A DNA stretch of 64,000 nt from JAPPHY01 sp034423135 (GTDB taxonomy: Bacteria > Chloroflexota > Dehalococcoidia > Lucifugimonadales > UBA2985). Shown one piece after another: positions 22,541 to 30,761 of the stretch; the stretch's first letter is position 1, and each line of letters begins with the position of its first letter. Position numbers and translations under genes: made by a program. The DNA lies in assembly GCA_034423135.1 (NCBI GenBank), contig DAOUJC010000008.1:124001-188000 (forward strand). Reading direction: 5' to 3'. Under the pieces are notes generated by a model, which worked only from the letters and a program-made list of their open reading frames with translations, was not told where the DNA came from and searched no databases.

Positions 22541-22691
22541 GGCTCTGTTTCCTTTCGAGTATTCGTGTTTGCCCGTCAATGCGGCTGCCGCGGCACTGCG
22601 AATATCCGCCACATTCTATCAGAACGCGCCGAATGGTTGTAAAGCGCATCCCATGGCGGGAGCAGGCGATTCGGCGCGCGAAAGCCCGTGC

Positions 22692-22697
22692 TATAAT
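22692..22697 (+). promoter_or_regulatory. -10 box of the tRNA nucleotidyltransferase gene
   Basis: Perfect TATAAT. The -35 is weak. The predicted start near 22704 excludes the longer upstream start codons of the gene and favours TTG at 22738. Confidence 0.6.
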
Positions 22698-22737
22698 CGC
22701 GCAACCCCGCAAATCGGCCCGCATCAGGAAGGAGCGA

Positions 22738-24000
22738 TTGGACTTTCGCAAGCTGATGGAGACCGGCCTGCCGCAGGAGCGGCTGGCCCTCATAGACATG
22801 GCGGCCGGCATTGCCGCCGATGAGGGTACGCCTCTGTATCTCGTCGGCGGCGCGGTGCGAGACCTGCTGCTGGGCAGGCCCACTGAGGACCTGGACCTGG
22901 TCGTCGAGGGAGACGCCGAGACGCTCGCGGCCGTCATCGCCAAGCGGATGTCAGGCGACGTGGTCGCGCGCTCGCAGTTCGCCACCGTGAAGCTCAAGGT
23001 GTGGGACAGCACGCTCGACATGAGCACGGCTCGCAACGAGTGGTACGCGAGGCCGGGCGCGCTGCCGCAGATCGCGCACGGCACGATGCGTGAGGACCTG
23101 GCGCGACGCGACTTCTCGATCAACGCGATGGCGTATCCGCTGCATCTTGGCCGCGGGGCAGAACTGCTGGACCCACACGGCGGCCTGGGTGATCTGCGGC
23201 GCGGCCTAGTGCGCACGCTCCACGACGGCAGCTTCACCGACGACGCCACGCGCATCATGCGCGCCGTCCGCTACGAGCAGCGCCTGGGATTCAAGCTGGA
23301 GGAGCACACAGAGTCGCTGCTCAGGCGCGACCTGCCTATGCTGGACACCATCAGCGGCGACAGGCTTCGCAGGGAGTTGCAGCTGTGGTTGGAGGAGGAG
23401 CCGCGCCTGCACATCCTGGCCAGAGCCGATGGCCTGGGTTTGATGGCTGCCATCCACCCTGCGCTGGCCGGGGCGGGCACGTCGGCAAGTCGGATGGCGT
23501 CCGGCAGAGCAGGGCACACGACCGATGCGAAGGTCTGCCTGGCGCTGCTGGCGCTGTCGGTGAGCCGCACCGACGGGGAGGCGATTATAGACCGGCTGCG
23601 AATGCCTCCCGGCTGGGCCGCGGTGGTCAGGGATACCATCGAGCTGCGAGAACGGCTCTCCGGGCTTGCTGAGGCCGCGGAATCGCCTTCGCGGCTGTAC
23701 CAGTGGCTGTCACCCTTCGATGACGCTGCCGTGCGTGTGTGGTCGCTCGCCGCTCCCGACGCCAGGGAGCGAGAGGCGCTTGCGCTGTACCTGGACAAGT
23801 TGCGCCACGTCAGGCCGGCGCTCAACGGCCGAGACCTGATGGCGCTGGGCGTGCCGCAGGGGCCGGCAGTGGGCGCGATGCTGGCGCGGCTGCGCTCTGC
23901 CAAGCTGGAAGGCGCTGCGGAGGGACGCTCGCAGGAGACGGAGCTGGTGCGCGCATGGCTTGCGGAGGATGCGGAGCGCTCACCCGGTTCGACAGGATAA
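22738..24000 (+). CDS. tRNA nucleotidyltransferase/poly(A) polymerase family
   Basis: This roughly 420-residue class II nucleotidyltransferase has LYLVGGAVRDLLLGR and EDLDLVVEGDA (the GG and DxD motifs), RRDFSINAMAY and a helical RNA-binding region with RIMRAVRYEQRLGF. Enzymes of this family add CCA or its A residue to tRNA, or poly(A) to RNA; the exact specificity cannot be told. TTG at 22738 was preferred given the TATAAT at 22692 and AGGAAGGAG just upstream. There is no HD domain. Confidence 0.88.
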   Translation: MDFRKLMETGLPQERLALIDMAAGIAADEGTPLYLVGGAVRDLLLGRPTEDLDLVVEGDAETLAAVIAKRMSGDVVARSQFATVKLKVWDSTLDMSTARNEWYARPGALPQIAHGTMREDLARRDFSINAMAYPLHLGRGAELLDPHGGLGDLRRGLVRTLHDGSFTDDATRIMRAVRYEQRLGFKLEEHTESLLRRDLPMLDTISGDRLRRELQLWLEEEPRLHILARADGLGLMAAIHPALAGAGTSASRMASGRAGHTTDAKVCLALLALSVSRTDGEAIIDRLRMPPGWAAVVRDTIELRERLSGLAEAAESPSRLYQWLSPFDDAAVRVWSLAAPDAREREALALYLDKLRHVRPALNGRDLMALGVPQGPAVGAMLARLRSAKLEGAAEGRSQETELVRAWLAEDAERSPGSTG

Positions 24001-24018
24001 CTATGACCGGAGCGTGTC

Positions 24019-24220
24019 TAGTCCGCTCACCCTGAGCGCAGTCGAAGGGAATGAGCGGACTACAATCGTGAATCTGCCCCGCTCAAGTGGTTCGACAGGC
24101 TCACCATGAGCGGAGGCTTATCCTGTCCACTCATCCTGAGCATGTCGAAGGGAATGAGCGGACGACAATCGTGTACCTGGCCCGCTCATCTGGTTCGACA
24201 GGCTCACCATGAGCAGAGCA
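24019..24220. repeat. Tandem pair of 104-bp units, each with two palindromic repeats
   Basis: GTCCGCTCACCCTGAGCGCA (from 24021) recurs diverged at 24125. Each unit also contains CCCGCTCA...GGTTCGACAGGCTCACCATG (near 24079 and 24181). The four elements alternate in orientation. The region separates two convergent genes and contains no gene. Confidence 0.8.
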
Positions 24221-24270
24221 GGGAAGTGCGCAGGCAAGGGTCGCACTTGGACAGGCTCGGATCGAGTGGG

Positions 24271-25146
24271 TTATGCGTTGCCGTCTGCCGAAGGCCCCAT
24301 CAACCGCCGAAGCTGGAAGAGGTACTGATTGGCGTATCCGGCCATGTCACCCCATCGCTCCCACGACCATTCACGCACAGCCTTGTAGTTTAGCTTAGCT
24401 CCATCCAGGTACCATTCCTCCACCGCGCGGCGAATCCAGCGGTCCACCGGGAACGCCTTGGGCTTGTCCAGCGACATGAGCAGCACGCAGTCGGCGACCT
24501 TCTCTCCAACGCCCGGCAGCGCGGTGAGCGCGTCCTTGGCGTCTTCGTAGCTGAGGTGGCGCAGTGAAGTCACGTCCAGTTCACCGCCTGCGGCCAGCTC
24601 TGCGGCTCTTGCAACATACTTGGCGCGGAAGCCGAGCCTTAGCTCTCGCAGCGTCTGCTCGCCCGCTTCCACAAGCCGCTGAGGCGATGGGAAGGTGTAG
24701 CCCACGTGGTCGTCGAGCCGCAGCGGGTCTCCCATTTCCTTAGCCATCGAGTTCATGTTGTCGGATATGCGCGGGATGCTGGAGTTGGCGGAGCAGATGA
24801 AGCCCACAAGGCACTCCCACGGGTCCTGCCTCAGGATGCGCATGCCTGTGTACGCCGCAATAGACCGCTTCAGGCGGTCGTCAGTGCCGATGCGTGCGTA
24901 GACAGCCTCCATGTCGTCGTCGATGCGCAGGTAGTCCCGCACAGCTGCGGCCGCGGCCTCCGGCTCCGACGCTGCGCGAACGTACAGCTCGTTGCCGTCC
25001 TGCATGAGAGCGACCAGCCGGCCGGATACAACCCCGTATCGCCAGTCGCCGTGCCTGTGCCAGCGAAACGCCTGCCCGCCCTCCAGCGAGTGCACGAGGT
25101 TGAAGTGGCGGGGCAGTGGAATTGTTAGCGAGACCTGGCTAGCCAT
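24271..25146 (-). CDS. ogg: 8-oxoguanine DNA glycosylase, OGG1-type
   Basis: This 291-residue glycosylase/lyase removes 8-oxoG. The N-terminal OGG domain (about 1-110: FNLVHSLEGGQAFRWHRHGD) is followed by the HhH-GPD fold. LPGVGEKVADCVLLMSLDKP contains the catalytic Lys (GEKVADC), and FPVDRWIRRAV holds the essential Asp. This layout is typical of eukaryotic-type OGG1 and less common in bacteria. The gene overlaps the upstream dinG-like gene by 22 bp, so they share a transcript. Confidence 0.92.
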   Translation of the reverse strand: MASQVSLTIPLPRHFNLVHSLEGGQAFRWHRHGDWRYGVVSGRLVALMQDGNELYVRAASEPEAAAAAVRDYLRIDDDMEAVYARIGTDDRLKRSIAAYTGMRILRQDPWECLVGFICSANSSIPRISDNMNSMAKEMGDPLRLDDHVGYTFPSPQRLVEAGEQTLRELRLGFRAKYVARAAELAAGGELDVTSLRHLSYEDAKDALTALPGVGEKVADCVLLMSLDKPKAFPVDRWIRRAVEEWYLDGAKLNYKAVREWSWERWGDMAGYANQYLFQLRRLMGPSADGNA

Positions 25147-27965
25147 CTTTCAATTGTCTGGGGCAGTTCCCGTAGTGTCAAGCTACTGGTGGTGCAATTG
25201 GGCAGCGATTCCTGGAACGCGCGGCCGTAGGGCCTCGACCAGACGCGGCTATCGAGCACGACTACCACGCCGCTGTCCTCTTCGCCCCGTATGAGACGCC
25301 CGAAGCCCTGCCGGAACCGCAGTACGGCCTGGGGCACGGCGTACTGGTTGAACGCGTCCTCGAACATCTCGGAGCGCGCGGCAAAGACCGGGTCGGTGGG
25401 CACGTTGAACGGCAGCCTCGCAACCACCAGCGCCTTGAGCGCGCCGCCGGAGATGTCCACACCCTCCCAGAAGCTGGCAGTTCCCAGCAGAACGGACTCC
25501 GGGTTCTGCAGGAAGGAGTCCATCAGGCTGCGCGGCGTTCCGTCGACGCCCTGCGCCAGCGTCCTTATGCCCGCGCCCTCCAGCTCGCTGCGAATCCCGG
25601 TGCGCGTGGCTTGCAGGGCTGCGTGGGACGTGAACAGCCCCAGTGTGCGTCCTCCTGCGGCCCGGCTCACGTCCACGATGGCCTGCTGAACGGCAGCCTG
25701 GTAGCCGCGCGTGCCGGGGAGCGGCATATCGTTTGGCAGGCACAGCAGCACGGCGCGCTGGTAATCGAATGGCGAGTCTACGAGCAGCTCCTCCGCGTCC
25801 TCAATGCCCAGCCTCTCCTTGACGTAGGCAAAGCTGCCTCTCGTTGCGAGCGTCGCGCTGGTGAGCACCACCGCGCTCTTCTGCGAGAATAGGCCGTCCG
25901 CAAGGATGCCGCCCACGTTGAGCGGCGCGGCCTGCAACGTAAGCTCGCCACTGCGTCCCTCCTGCGTCATCCAGTAGATCCTGTCGTCCTCCGGCGAGGC
26001 CACAAACTCCCTGAACTGGCGCCTGATGTCGGCGGCCAGGTTGAGGCATGCGGTGGCCTCGGCGAAGAGGGAGTCGTAGCCTGCCAGGTTGTCGCCGTCC
26101 TGCGTGTCGAGCGCGTGCAGCAGACGCTCCAGGTTCCGAGCCACCTGGGTCAGCGCATCGTCTGCACTCTCCCACACAACCTCCACGTCCGACCAGCCGG
26201 GTTGCGCCCGAGTGCTCCGGGTGACGCGAAGGAGCAGGTTGCGTGCGTCACCCTCGTCGTGGTGACCTGCCAGGAAGCCGATCAGGGCCGTCCAAAGCTC
26301 GGACACGCGCTGCCGTGCGACCGGCAGTAAGGTCTCGCCGTCCTCCACCAGCGGTTCCAGCACGCCTGCCATCGGCGTGGCGAGAAGCTGGCCCATCAGG
26401 AATCTTGCCTCGCCATACACGCCTCGGCTGCCCTCTAGGCGATCCGCCCAGGAATCGAAGTCATCTTGCGAGAGCTTTGCGCCGAACTGGCTGGTGGCCT
26501 CCTCCTCAAGGCGGTGCGCCTCATCCACGATGAGGTGGTCGTAGTGGGGGATGATCCCGCCCCCCTCCGCAAGGTCTCGCATCAGCAGAGCATGGTTCAC
26601 CACGACCACGTGCGCGTTCTCCGCGCGCTCGCGTGCGGTGCGGAGGAAGCAGGCTTCACGCGTGCGCGGCGGGCAGTCGATTGCGTCCGCCGAGGACATG
26701 CGGCTCCACACCTGCAAATCCCTTGCCGGCAGCCCCATCTCGCCGCGGTCGCCGCTTGCGGTGTCCTGGAGCCACACCATGACCTTCGACGCTACGCGTG
26801 CCTCATCGGGCGACACGCCTTCTTCGCTCACCATCTGCCGCCAGCGCCGCAGGCACAGGTAGTTGTCGCGCCCCTTGAGCAGCGAGAACCGAACGCCCTC
26901 GAAATCGGGGGAGACCCTGCCAAGCGCGCTCGCCAGGGTGGGCAGGTCCTTGGCCATGAGCTGATCCTGGAGGTTGATGGTGTTTGAGGAGACGACCACG
27001 CGCTCGCCCCTTTCCAGTGCGAACAGCATGGCGGGGAGCAGGTAGGCAAGCGACTTGCCAACGCCTGTGCCACCCTCCACGACCAGGTGCGTCTCGTTCC
27101 TGAGTGCCTGAGCCACGGCAAGGGCCATCTGAGTCTGCTGCGGCCTTGGGCGATAGCTTGCCAGCACATCCGAGAGCGGCCCGCCCTCGCGGAAGAAGCC
27201 CTCTACGGCCTCGTCCGTCAGCAGCCGGCCGTCCACGGCAGGGTGATGGTCAGGGGAGCTCTCCAACCGCTTGGTTAGCGCCTCGCTGTCCAGTCCCAGC
27301 GGGCCGGCGACCGACACAACAGTCACTTGAGCGCGGTCACGGGCCTGCTCAAGCCGTTGCATCAGCGGCCCGAGACGGCCTCGGGCACGCGCGTTGAGCC
27401 TTGCCAGCTCTGAGAGCAAGCCGGGGTCCAGCTGCATGGCTTGCAAGGTCAGCGCATGAAAGACCTGCGCCGTGACCTCGGCGTCATCGAGGGCGCGGTG
27501 TGGGTTTGCGTGCGTGATTCCAAGCGTGGACGTCAGGTAGGCCAGGGAGTACTCTCGGAGCCGCGGCAGAAGGATCGCGGCAATTTCCCGCGTGTCGTAT
27601 ACGGGGCCGGTTGTCGTGATACCCTTCTTCGCCAGAAACCCAAGGTCGAAGTCCACGTTCTGACCTACGATGGGGCTGTCGCCGATGAAGGCCTTGAGTC
27701 CTGGCGCAACCTCCGAGAACTGCGGCGCCGAGTCCACGTCGCCCTGTGTCAGGCCGGTAAGCTCGGTGATGAAGCGAGGCACCGGCCGGTTGGGGTTAAC
27801 CCTGGTGTGGAAGGTGTCCAGGATGCGGTCGTCTTGGAACCTGACGGCTCCCACCTCGATGATTTCGTCCGAGTCCTGCAGGAGCCCGGTGGTCTCCAAG
27901 TCGAGTGCGACGCACCGCTCGCCGGTGATGGTTGCCGGTTCAACGGTCATGTGAGGTCTCGTCAC
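25125..27965 (-). CDS. dinG: DinG-family helicase with N-terminal DnaQ-like exonuclease
   Basis: This 946-residue fusion has two parts. Residues about 14-170 form a DEDDh exonuclease (VALDLETTGLLQDSDEIIEV, GQNVDFDLGFL, HRALDDAEVTAQV). Residues about 270-946 form an XPD/DinG superfamily 2 helicase with Walker A VEGGTGVGKSLAYLLPA and DEAH (IVDEAHRLEEEA). Cys residues at NYLCLRRW, DAIDC and REACFL suggest a Fe-S domain, but I see only three of the four ligands known in E. coli DinG. GTG at 27965 and ATG at 27950 are both possible starts. A promoter lies at 28006-28035. Confidence 0.9.
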   Translation of the reverse strand: MTRPHMTVEPATITGERCVALDLETTGLLQDSDEIIEVGAVRFQDDRILDTFHTRVNPNRPVPRFITELTGLTQGDVDSAPQFSEVAPGLKAFIGDSPIVGQNVDFDLGFLAKKGITTTGPVYDTREIAAILLPRLREYSLAYLTSTLGITHANPHRALDDAEVTAQVFHALTLQAMQLDPGLLSELARLNARARGRLGPLMQRLEQARDRAQVTVVSVAGPLGLDSEALTKRLESSPDHHPAVDGRLLTDEAVEGFFREGGPLSDVLASYRPRPQQTQMALAVAQALRNETHLVVEGGTGVGKSLAYLLPAMLFALERGERVVVSSNTINLQDQLMAKDLPTLASALGRVSPDFEGVRFSLLKGRDNYLCLRRWRQMVSEEGVSPDEARVASKVMVWLQDTASGDRGEMGLPARDLQVWSRMSSADAIDCPPRTREACFLRTARERAENAHVVVVNHALLMRDLAEGGGIIPHYDHLIVDEAHRLEEEATSQFGAKLSQDDFDSWADRLEGSRGVYGEARFLMGQLLATPMAGVLEPLVEDGETLLPVARQRVSELWTALIGFLAGHHDEGDARNLLLRVTRSTRAQPGWSDVEVVWESADDALTQVARNLERLLHALDTQDGDNLAGYDSLFAEATACLNLAADIRRQFREFVASPEDDRIYWMTQEGRSGELTLQAAPLNVGGILADGLFSQKSAVVLTSATLATRGSFAYVKERLGIEDAEELLVDSPFDYQRAVLLCLPNDMPLPGTRGYQAAVQQAIVDVSRAAGGRTLGLFTSHAALQATRTGIRSELEGAGIRTLAQGVDGTPRSLMDSFLQNPESVLLGTASFWEGVDISGGALKALVVARLPFNVPTDPVFAARSEMFEDAFNQYAVPQAVLRFRQGFGRLIRGEEDSGVVVVLDSRVWSRPYGRAFQESLPNCTTSSLTLRELPQTIERWLARSR

Positions 27966-28005
27966 GGAGGGCAGCGGGTCTGGGTGAGCAATATGGCATG
28001 CCGAG

Positions 28006-28035
28006 ATTCTATCTGTCTCAGGGCGGGAGGGTCAA
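28006..28035 (-). promoter_or_regulatory. Promoter of the dinG-ogg pair
   Basis: On the minus strand TTGACC (28035-28030), 18-bp spacer, TAGAAT (28011-28006). The predicted start is near 27999. Confidence 0.65.
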
Positions 28036-28048
28036 CAGAGCGAGGGCG

Positions 28049-28915
28049 CTATACCGACGAAACGTCCAGGCGGCCGGTTGTTACCGCCGCATAGGCGCGG
28101 TGGCCGGCGTCTCGCAGGCGGCGGGCAAGCTCCGCCGCCTCATCCGCAGAGGCCACAAACGTGAACATCGCCGGGCCACTGCCGGTCAGCCTTACCCACG
28201 GCGCGCCCGCCTCCAGCATGGCGCGACGTCCTTCGTCGATAGCGGGGTGCATATCGAATGCAGCGACCTCGAACACGTTGAACAGCGCGTCCGGGTCGGG
28301 GCGCTCTCCGCGCTCCAGGCCGGACCGCAGTCGCGCCGACCGCTCGCCGCCGGTGTAGCACTCAGGCGTGAGGCGCGAGTACATGTAGCGCGTCTTGTTG
28401 GGAATCTCGATTTGCGGGGCGAGCAGTACCAGGTGCGTGGTCGGAAGGGCGGGCAGGGGGGTGATAGCGTCGCCGCGGCCCTCCGCAATGGCCGTGCCTC
28501 CAGACAGAAAGAACGACACGTCGGAGCCGAGTGCAGCCGCCAGCGGTTGCAGGTCGGGAACGGCCTGCTTTAGGCCCCACAGCCGCCGTAGACCGGCGAG
28601 CGCGGCCGCGGCGTCGCTGCTGCCGCCGCCCAGCCCTGCGGCAACCGGAATCGACTTGCGGAGATACGCCTCCACGCCTCCATCGAAGCCGGAGTGTTCC
28701 CGCAGCATGTGCGCCGCTCTCAGAACCAGGTTGTTGGGCGTCTGTAGCGCGGGGTCGCTGCACGTCAGGCTGATCGCCTCCGACGCCTTGAGAGTCACCT
28801 CATCGCACAGGTCGATGGTCTGCATCACGGTGACTACCTCGTGATAGCCGTCCGCGCGCTTGCCCAGCGCCTCCAGTGTCAGGTTGATCTTGGCGCGGGC
28901 GCGTATGGTCAGCAC
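28049..28915 (-). CDS. ispE: 4-diphosphocytidyl-2-C-methyl-D-erythritol kinase
   Basis: This 288-residue GHMP kinase of the MEP pathway phosphorylates CDP-ME. The N-terminus has RARAKINLTLEALGKRADGYHEV. The ATP-binding glycine-rich motif is IPVAAGLGGGSSDAAAALAG, and the C-terminal motif is VRLTGSGPAMFTFV. The GTG start at 28915 overlaps the rsmA stop by a few bases, as often seen for rsmA-ispE pairs. Together with ispH it supports the MEP route. Confidence 0.95.
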   Translation of the reverse strand: MLTIRARAKINLTLEALGKRADGYHEVVTVMQTIDLCDEVTLKASEAISLTCSDPALQTPNNLVLRAAHMLREHSGFDGGVEAYLRKSIPVAAGLGGGSSDAAAALAGLRRLWGLKQAVPDLQPLAAALGSDVSFFLSGGTAIAEGRGDAITPLPALPTTHLVLLAPQIEIPNKTRYMYSRLTPECYTGGERSARLRSGLERGERPDPDALFNVFEVAAFDMHPAIDEGRRAMLEAGAPWVRLTGSGPAMFTFVASADEAAELARRLRDAGHRAYAAVTTGRLDVSSV

Positions 28916-29781
28916 AGGCCCCGGCTCCTGAAGGCGGCGTAGAGCCGGCCCCACTCAGGCAGGCCCAGCGCCTCCGCACGCAGCCTGTGGTCGACGCCCG
29001 CGTCTGCCATGATTGCCTCCACGTCGGCACCCGACAGGCCCAGCGAATGGCCGATGGAGTTTCGAAGCTGCTTGCGCGCGCCTCCAAAGCCGGCGTGCAC
29101 CAGCCAGAAGAAGGCTGCCGTGTCGTCGAGCGTCAGCGCAGGCTCGTCGAGCACGTCCACCCGCACGATGGCGGACGTCACCTTGGGCGGCGGCCGGAAA
29201 GAGCCGGGACGGATGTATCCGACGATGCGCGGCGTCCCGTACAGCTGCGTAGCCACGGAGAGGGTGCGCATTCGGCCGGGATGTGCGGCCATCGACTGGC
29301 CCACCTCACGCTGGACAGTCACCACCATGCGCTGCGGAGGCCTGGAGCACTCCAGGAACTGCCGGACGATGGGCGCAGCTGCGTAGTAGGGAAGATTGGC
29401 GACCAGCTTGTACGGCTCGCCCAGGTCTGCCGGGTCCCACTCGCGGGCGTCCCCGTGGACGACCTCCAGGTTGGCGGGGTCTCCAATCTCGCTGCTGAGG
29501 CGAGCGGCGAGCCCGCCGTCCATCTCCACGGCGACCACCCTGGCAGCCCTCTCGCAGAGGAGTCGGGTGAGGAGGCCGGTGCCCGGTCCGACCTCGACGA
29601 CGACGTCCGCAGGCTCCAGCTCGGCGGCCTCCACTATGCGCCTCAGCGCGCCGCGGTCGACCAGGAAGTGCTGGCCTAGCGACTTGCGCGCGACGACGGA
29701 GGGCTGCTCCGATTCGGAGGCGTTTGCTGAGAGTCGGGGGCTGTGCGCCTCGCGTTGCATGGCAGGAGACGGGCCGTGCAC
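28909..29781 (-). CDS. rsmA: 16S rRNA dimethyladenosine transferase
   Basis: The protein is 290 residues and dimethylates two adjacent adenines near the 3' end of 16S rRNA using SAM. Motifs: KSLGQHFLVD, SAM-binding VVVEVGPGTGLLTRLL, and the catalytic NLPYY (LVANLPYYAAAPIV). The start is ATG at 29781, though the first 28 residues are not conserved and ATG at 29760 is possible. It is followed by ispE with overlap and preceded by the SRP RNA on the same strand. Confidence 0.94.
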   Translation of the reverse strand: MHGPSPAMQREAHSPRLSANASESEQPSVVARKSLGQHFLVDRGALRRIVEAAELEPADVVVEVGPGTGLLTRLLCERAARVVAVEMDGGLAARLSSEIGDPANLEVVHGDAREWDPADLGEPYKLVANLPYYAAAPIVRQFLECSRPPQRMVVTVQREVGQSMAAHPGRMRTLSVATQLYGTPRIVGYIRPGSFRPPPKVTSAIVRVDVLDEPALTLDDTAAFFWLVHAGFGGARKQLRNSIGHSLGLSGADVEAIMADAGVDHRLRAEALGLPEWGRLYAAFRSRGLC

Positions 29782-29814
29782 CCTCCTTCGATCCGGAATC
29801 CAGGGCGTGTCCCC

Positions 29815-30040
29815 GCGGGAGACTCAAGCCAGGATTCCCTGGAGCACCCAGAGGATTCCGCTTACCGCTGCTTCCTTCCGGACCTGACGGGGTTCACGGG
29901 CCTCCGCCGCCCAGGACCCAGCTCTCCGCATCCGCCCGTGAGGATAGAGGTCTTGGACACAGACCTGGGGAGGGAGTTCCACCCCGCTATAGCGGGTTGC
30001 GGGTTCAGGGCACCGCTAGCTCCCCGTGTAGCACGGCCTC
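29815..30040 (-). ncRNA. ffs: Large-type bacterial SRP RNA (Alu plus S domain)
   Basis: On the minus strand the 5' part starts near GCCGTGCTACACGGGGAGCT (from 30037) and contains GCGGTGCCCTGAACCCGCAA, the Alu-domain signature of Firmicutes-type SRP RNA. The S domain has GTCAGGTCCGGAAGGAAGCA (from 29889) with the GGAA tetraloop, followed by GCGGTAAGCGG. It binds Ffh, and the receptor FtsY is encoded at 37004. Ends are approximate: the 5' end is set by the promoter at 30047-30075 and the 3' end by fading similarity. Confidence 0.93.
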
Positions 30041-30046
30041 AGGATA

Positions 30047-30075
30047 ATCGTAGGGCAGAGGCGCAACGGTGTCAA
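30047..30075 (-). promoter_or_regulatory. SRP RNA promoter
   Basis: On the minus strand consensus TTGACA (30075-30070), 17-bp spacer, TACGAT (30052-30047). The predicted start is near 30040, matching the expected RNA 5' end. Confidence 0.8.
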
Positions 30076-30090
30076 CTTGGCCCGGCCCGG

Positions 30091-30627
30091 CTACGGAACC
30101 TCGAAGCCGAATACCAACTCGTCGCCGTCTCGAGGTACGTAGGTGGCTATCTCCGACATGGCTATACCGTTCACGCGAAGGAACAGCTGCCCCGGCGTGC
30201 CGTTCGGGCATTCGTCGCCGTTGGTGTAGCTCTCGCCGGATGGAAGCTCGATTGTGTCGTTCGTGAGCCGCGAGCCGGTGCTGGCCAGATACCTTGCCAG
30301 GTTGGCGTTGCGTCCTGCTTCGCCCAGGCGCAGGGCATGGACGTGAAACAGGCCATCGCCGTGGGTGTGGACCTCGCCGGGGGAGGCCGGAAATGCCTCA
30401 ACTGTCTCGCCGCAGATGGAGATGGTGTACCGGGAGTGCCAGTGGTCGCCGATGCCCGGGTAGCGGCCGCCGCTTCCGGTGTTTCCTGTGGTGATCATCA
30501 GGAAAACCAGTACCGCCACGAAGCCCAGAAGCACCCCGCCCAGCATGAGCCAGCTGCGCGGCGTGAGTTTGCGGGTACGCCGCTCGCTGCGGCGCCGTTC
30601 CATTCTGTCCCGGTTTCTGATTGCCAT
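30091..30627 (-). CDS. Membrane-anchored His-rich extracellular protein
   Basis: The protein is 178 residues from the ATG at 30627. A basic N-terminus (about 1-25) precedes one membrane helix (SWLMLGGVLLGFVAVLVFLM). The external domain has paired His motifs GDHWHSRYTISICGE and HTHGDGLFHVHALR, suggesting metal binding, and ends with a beta-rich region (GQLFLRVNGIAMSEI). I do not recognise a characterised family. TACAAT on the minus strand (30647-30642) is a likely -10, leaving about 8 nt of leader. Confidence 0.7.
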   Translation of the reverse strand: MAIRNRDRMERRRSERRTRKLTPRSWLMLGGVLLGFVAVLVFLMITTGNTGSGGRYPGIGDHWHSRYTISICGETVEAFPASPGEVHTHGDGLFHVHALRLGEAGRNANLARYLASTGSRLTNDTIELPSGESYTNGDECPNGTPGQLFLRVNGIAMSEIATYVPRDGDELVFGFEVP

Positions 30628-30702
30628 GACGAATCCCGAATATTGTAGCACAGCGGCAAAAGGTGCGCGAGTCGTGAGTTAGCCCTGTGGCGCGCCATCA
30701 TG

Positions 30703-30708
30703 TATAAT
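30703..30708 (+). promoter_or_regulatory. -10 box of the FAD/Fe-S fusion gene
   Basis: TATAAT at 30703-30708, with a weak TTAGCC 18 bp upstream. The predicted start is near 30715. Confidence 0.5.
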
Positions 30709-30761
30709 CATGGCGGCCGGAGGCAAGGCCTCCCATTGACTACACCCACGGAGAGAGTCCT

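Noticed and set aside
21296..22612. Longer fabF start with 24 extra residues
   Set aside because: The extra residues lie over the promoter region and do not match FabF; TTG 22540 gives the normal N-terminus.
24019..24220. CRISPR array
   Set aside because: Only two long diverged units without regular short spacers, and no cas genes.
29724..30648. Protein-coding frames over the SRP RNA region
   Set aside because: They run across the SRP RNA signature and its promoter and have no protein family support.
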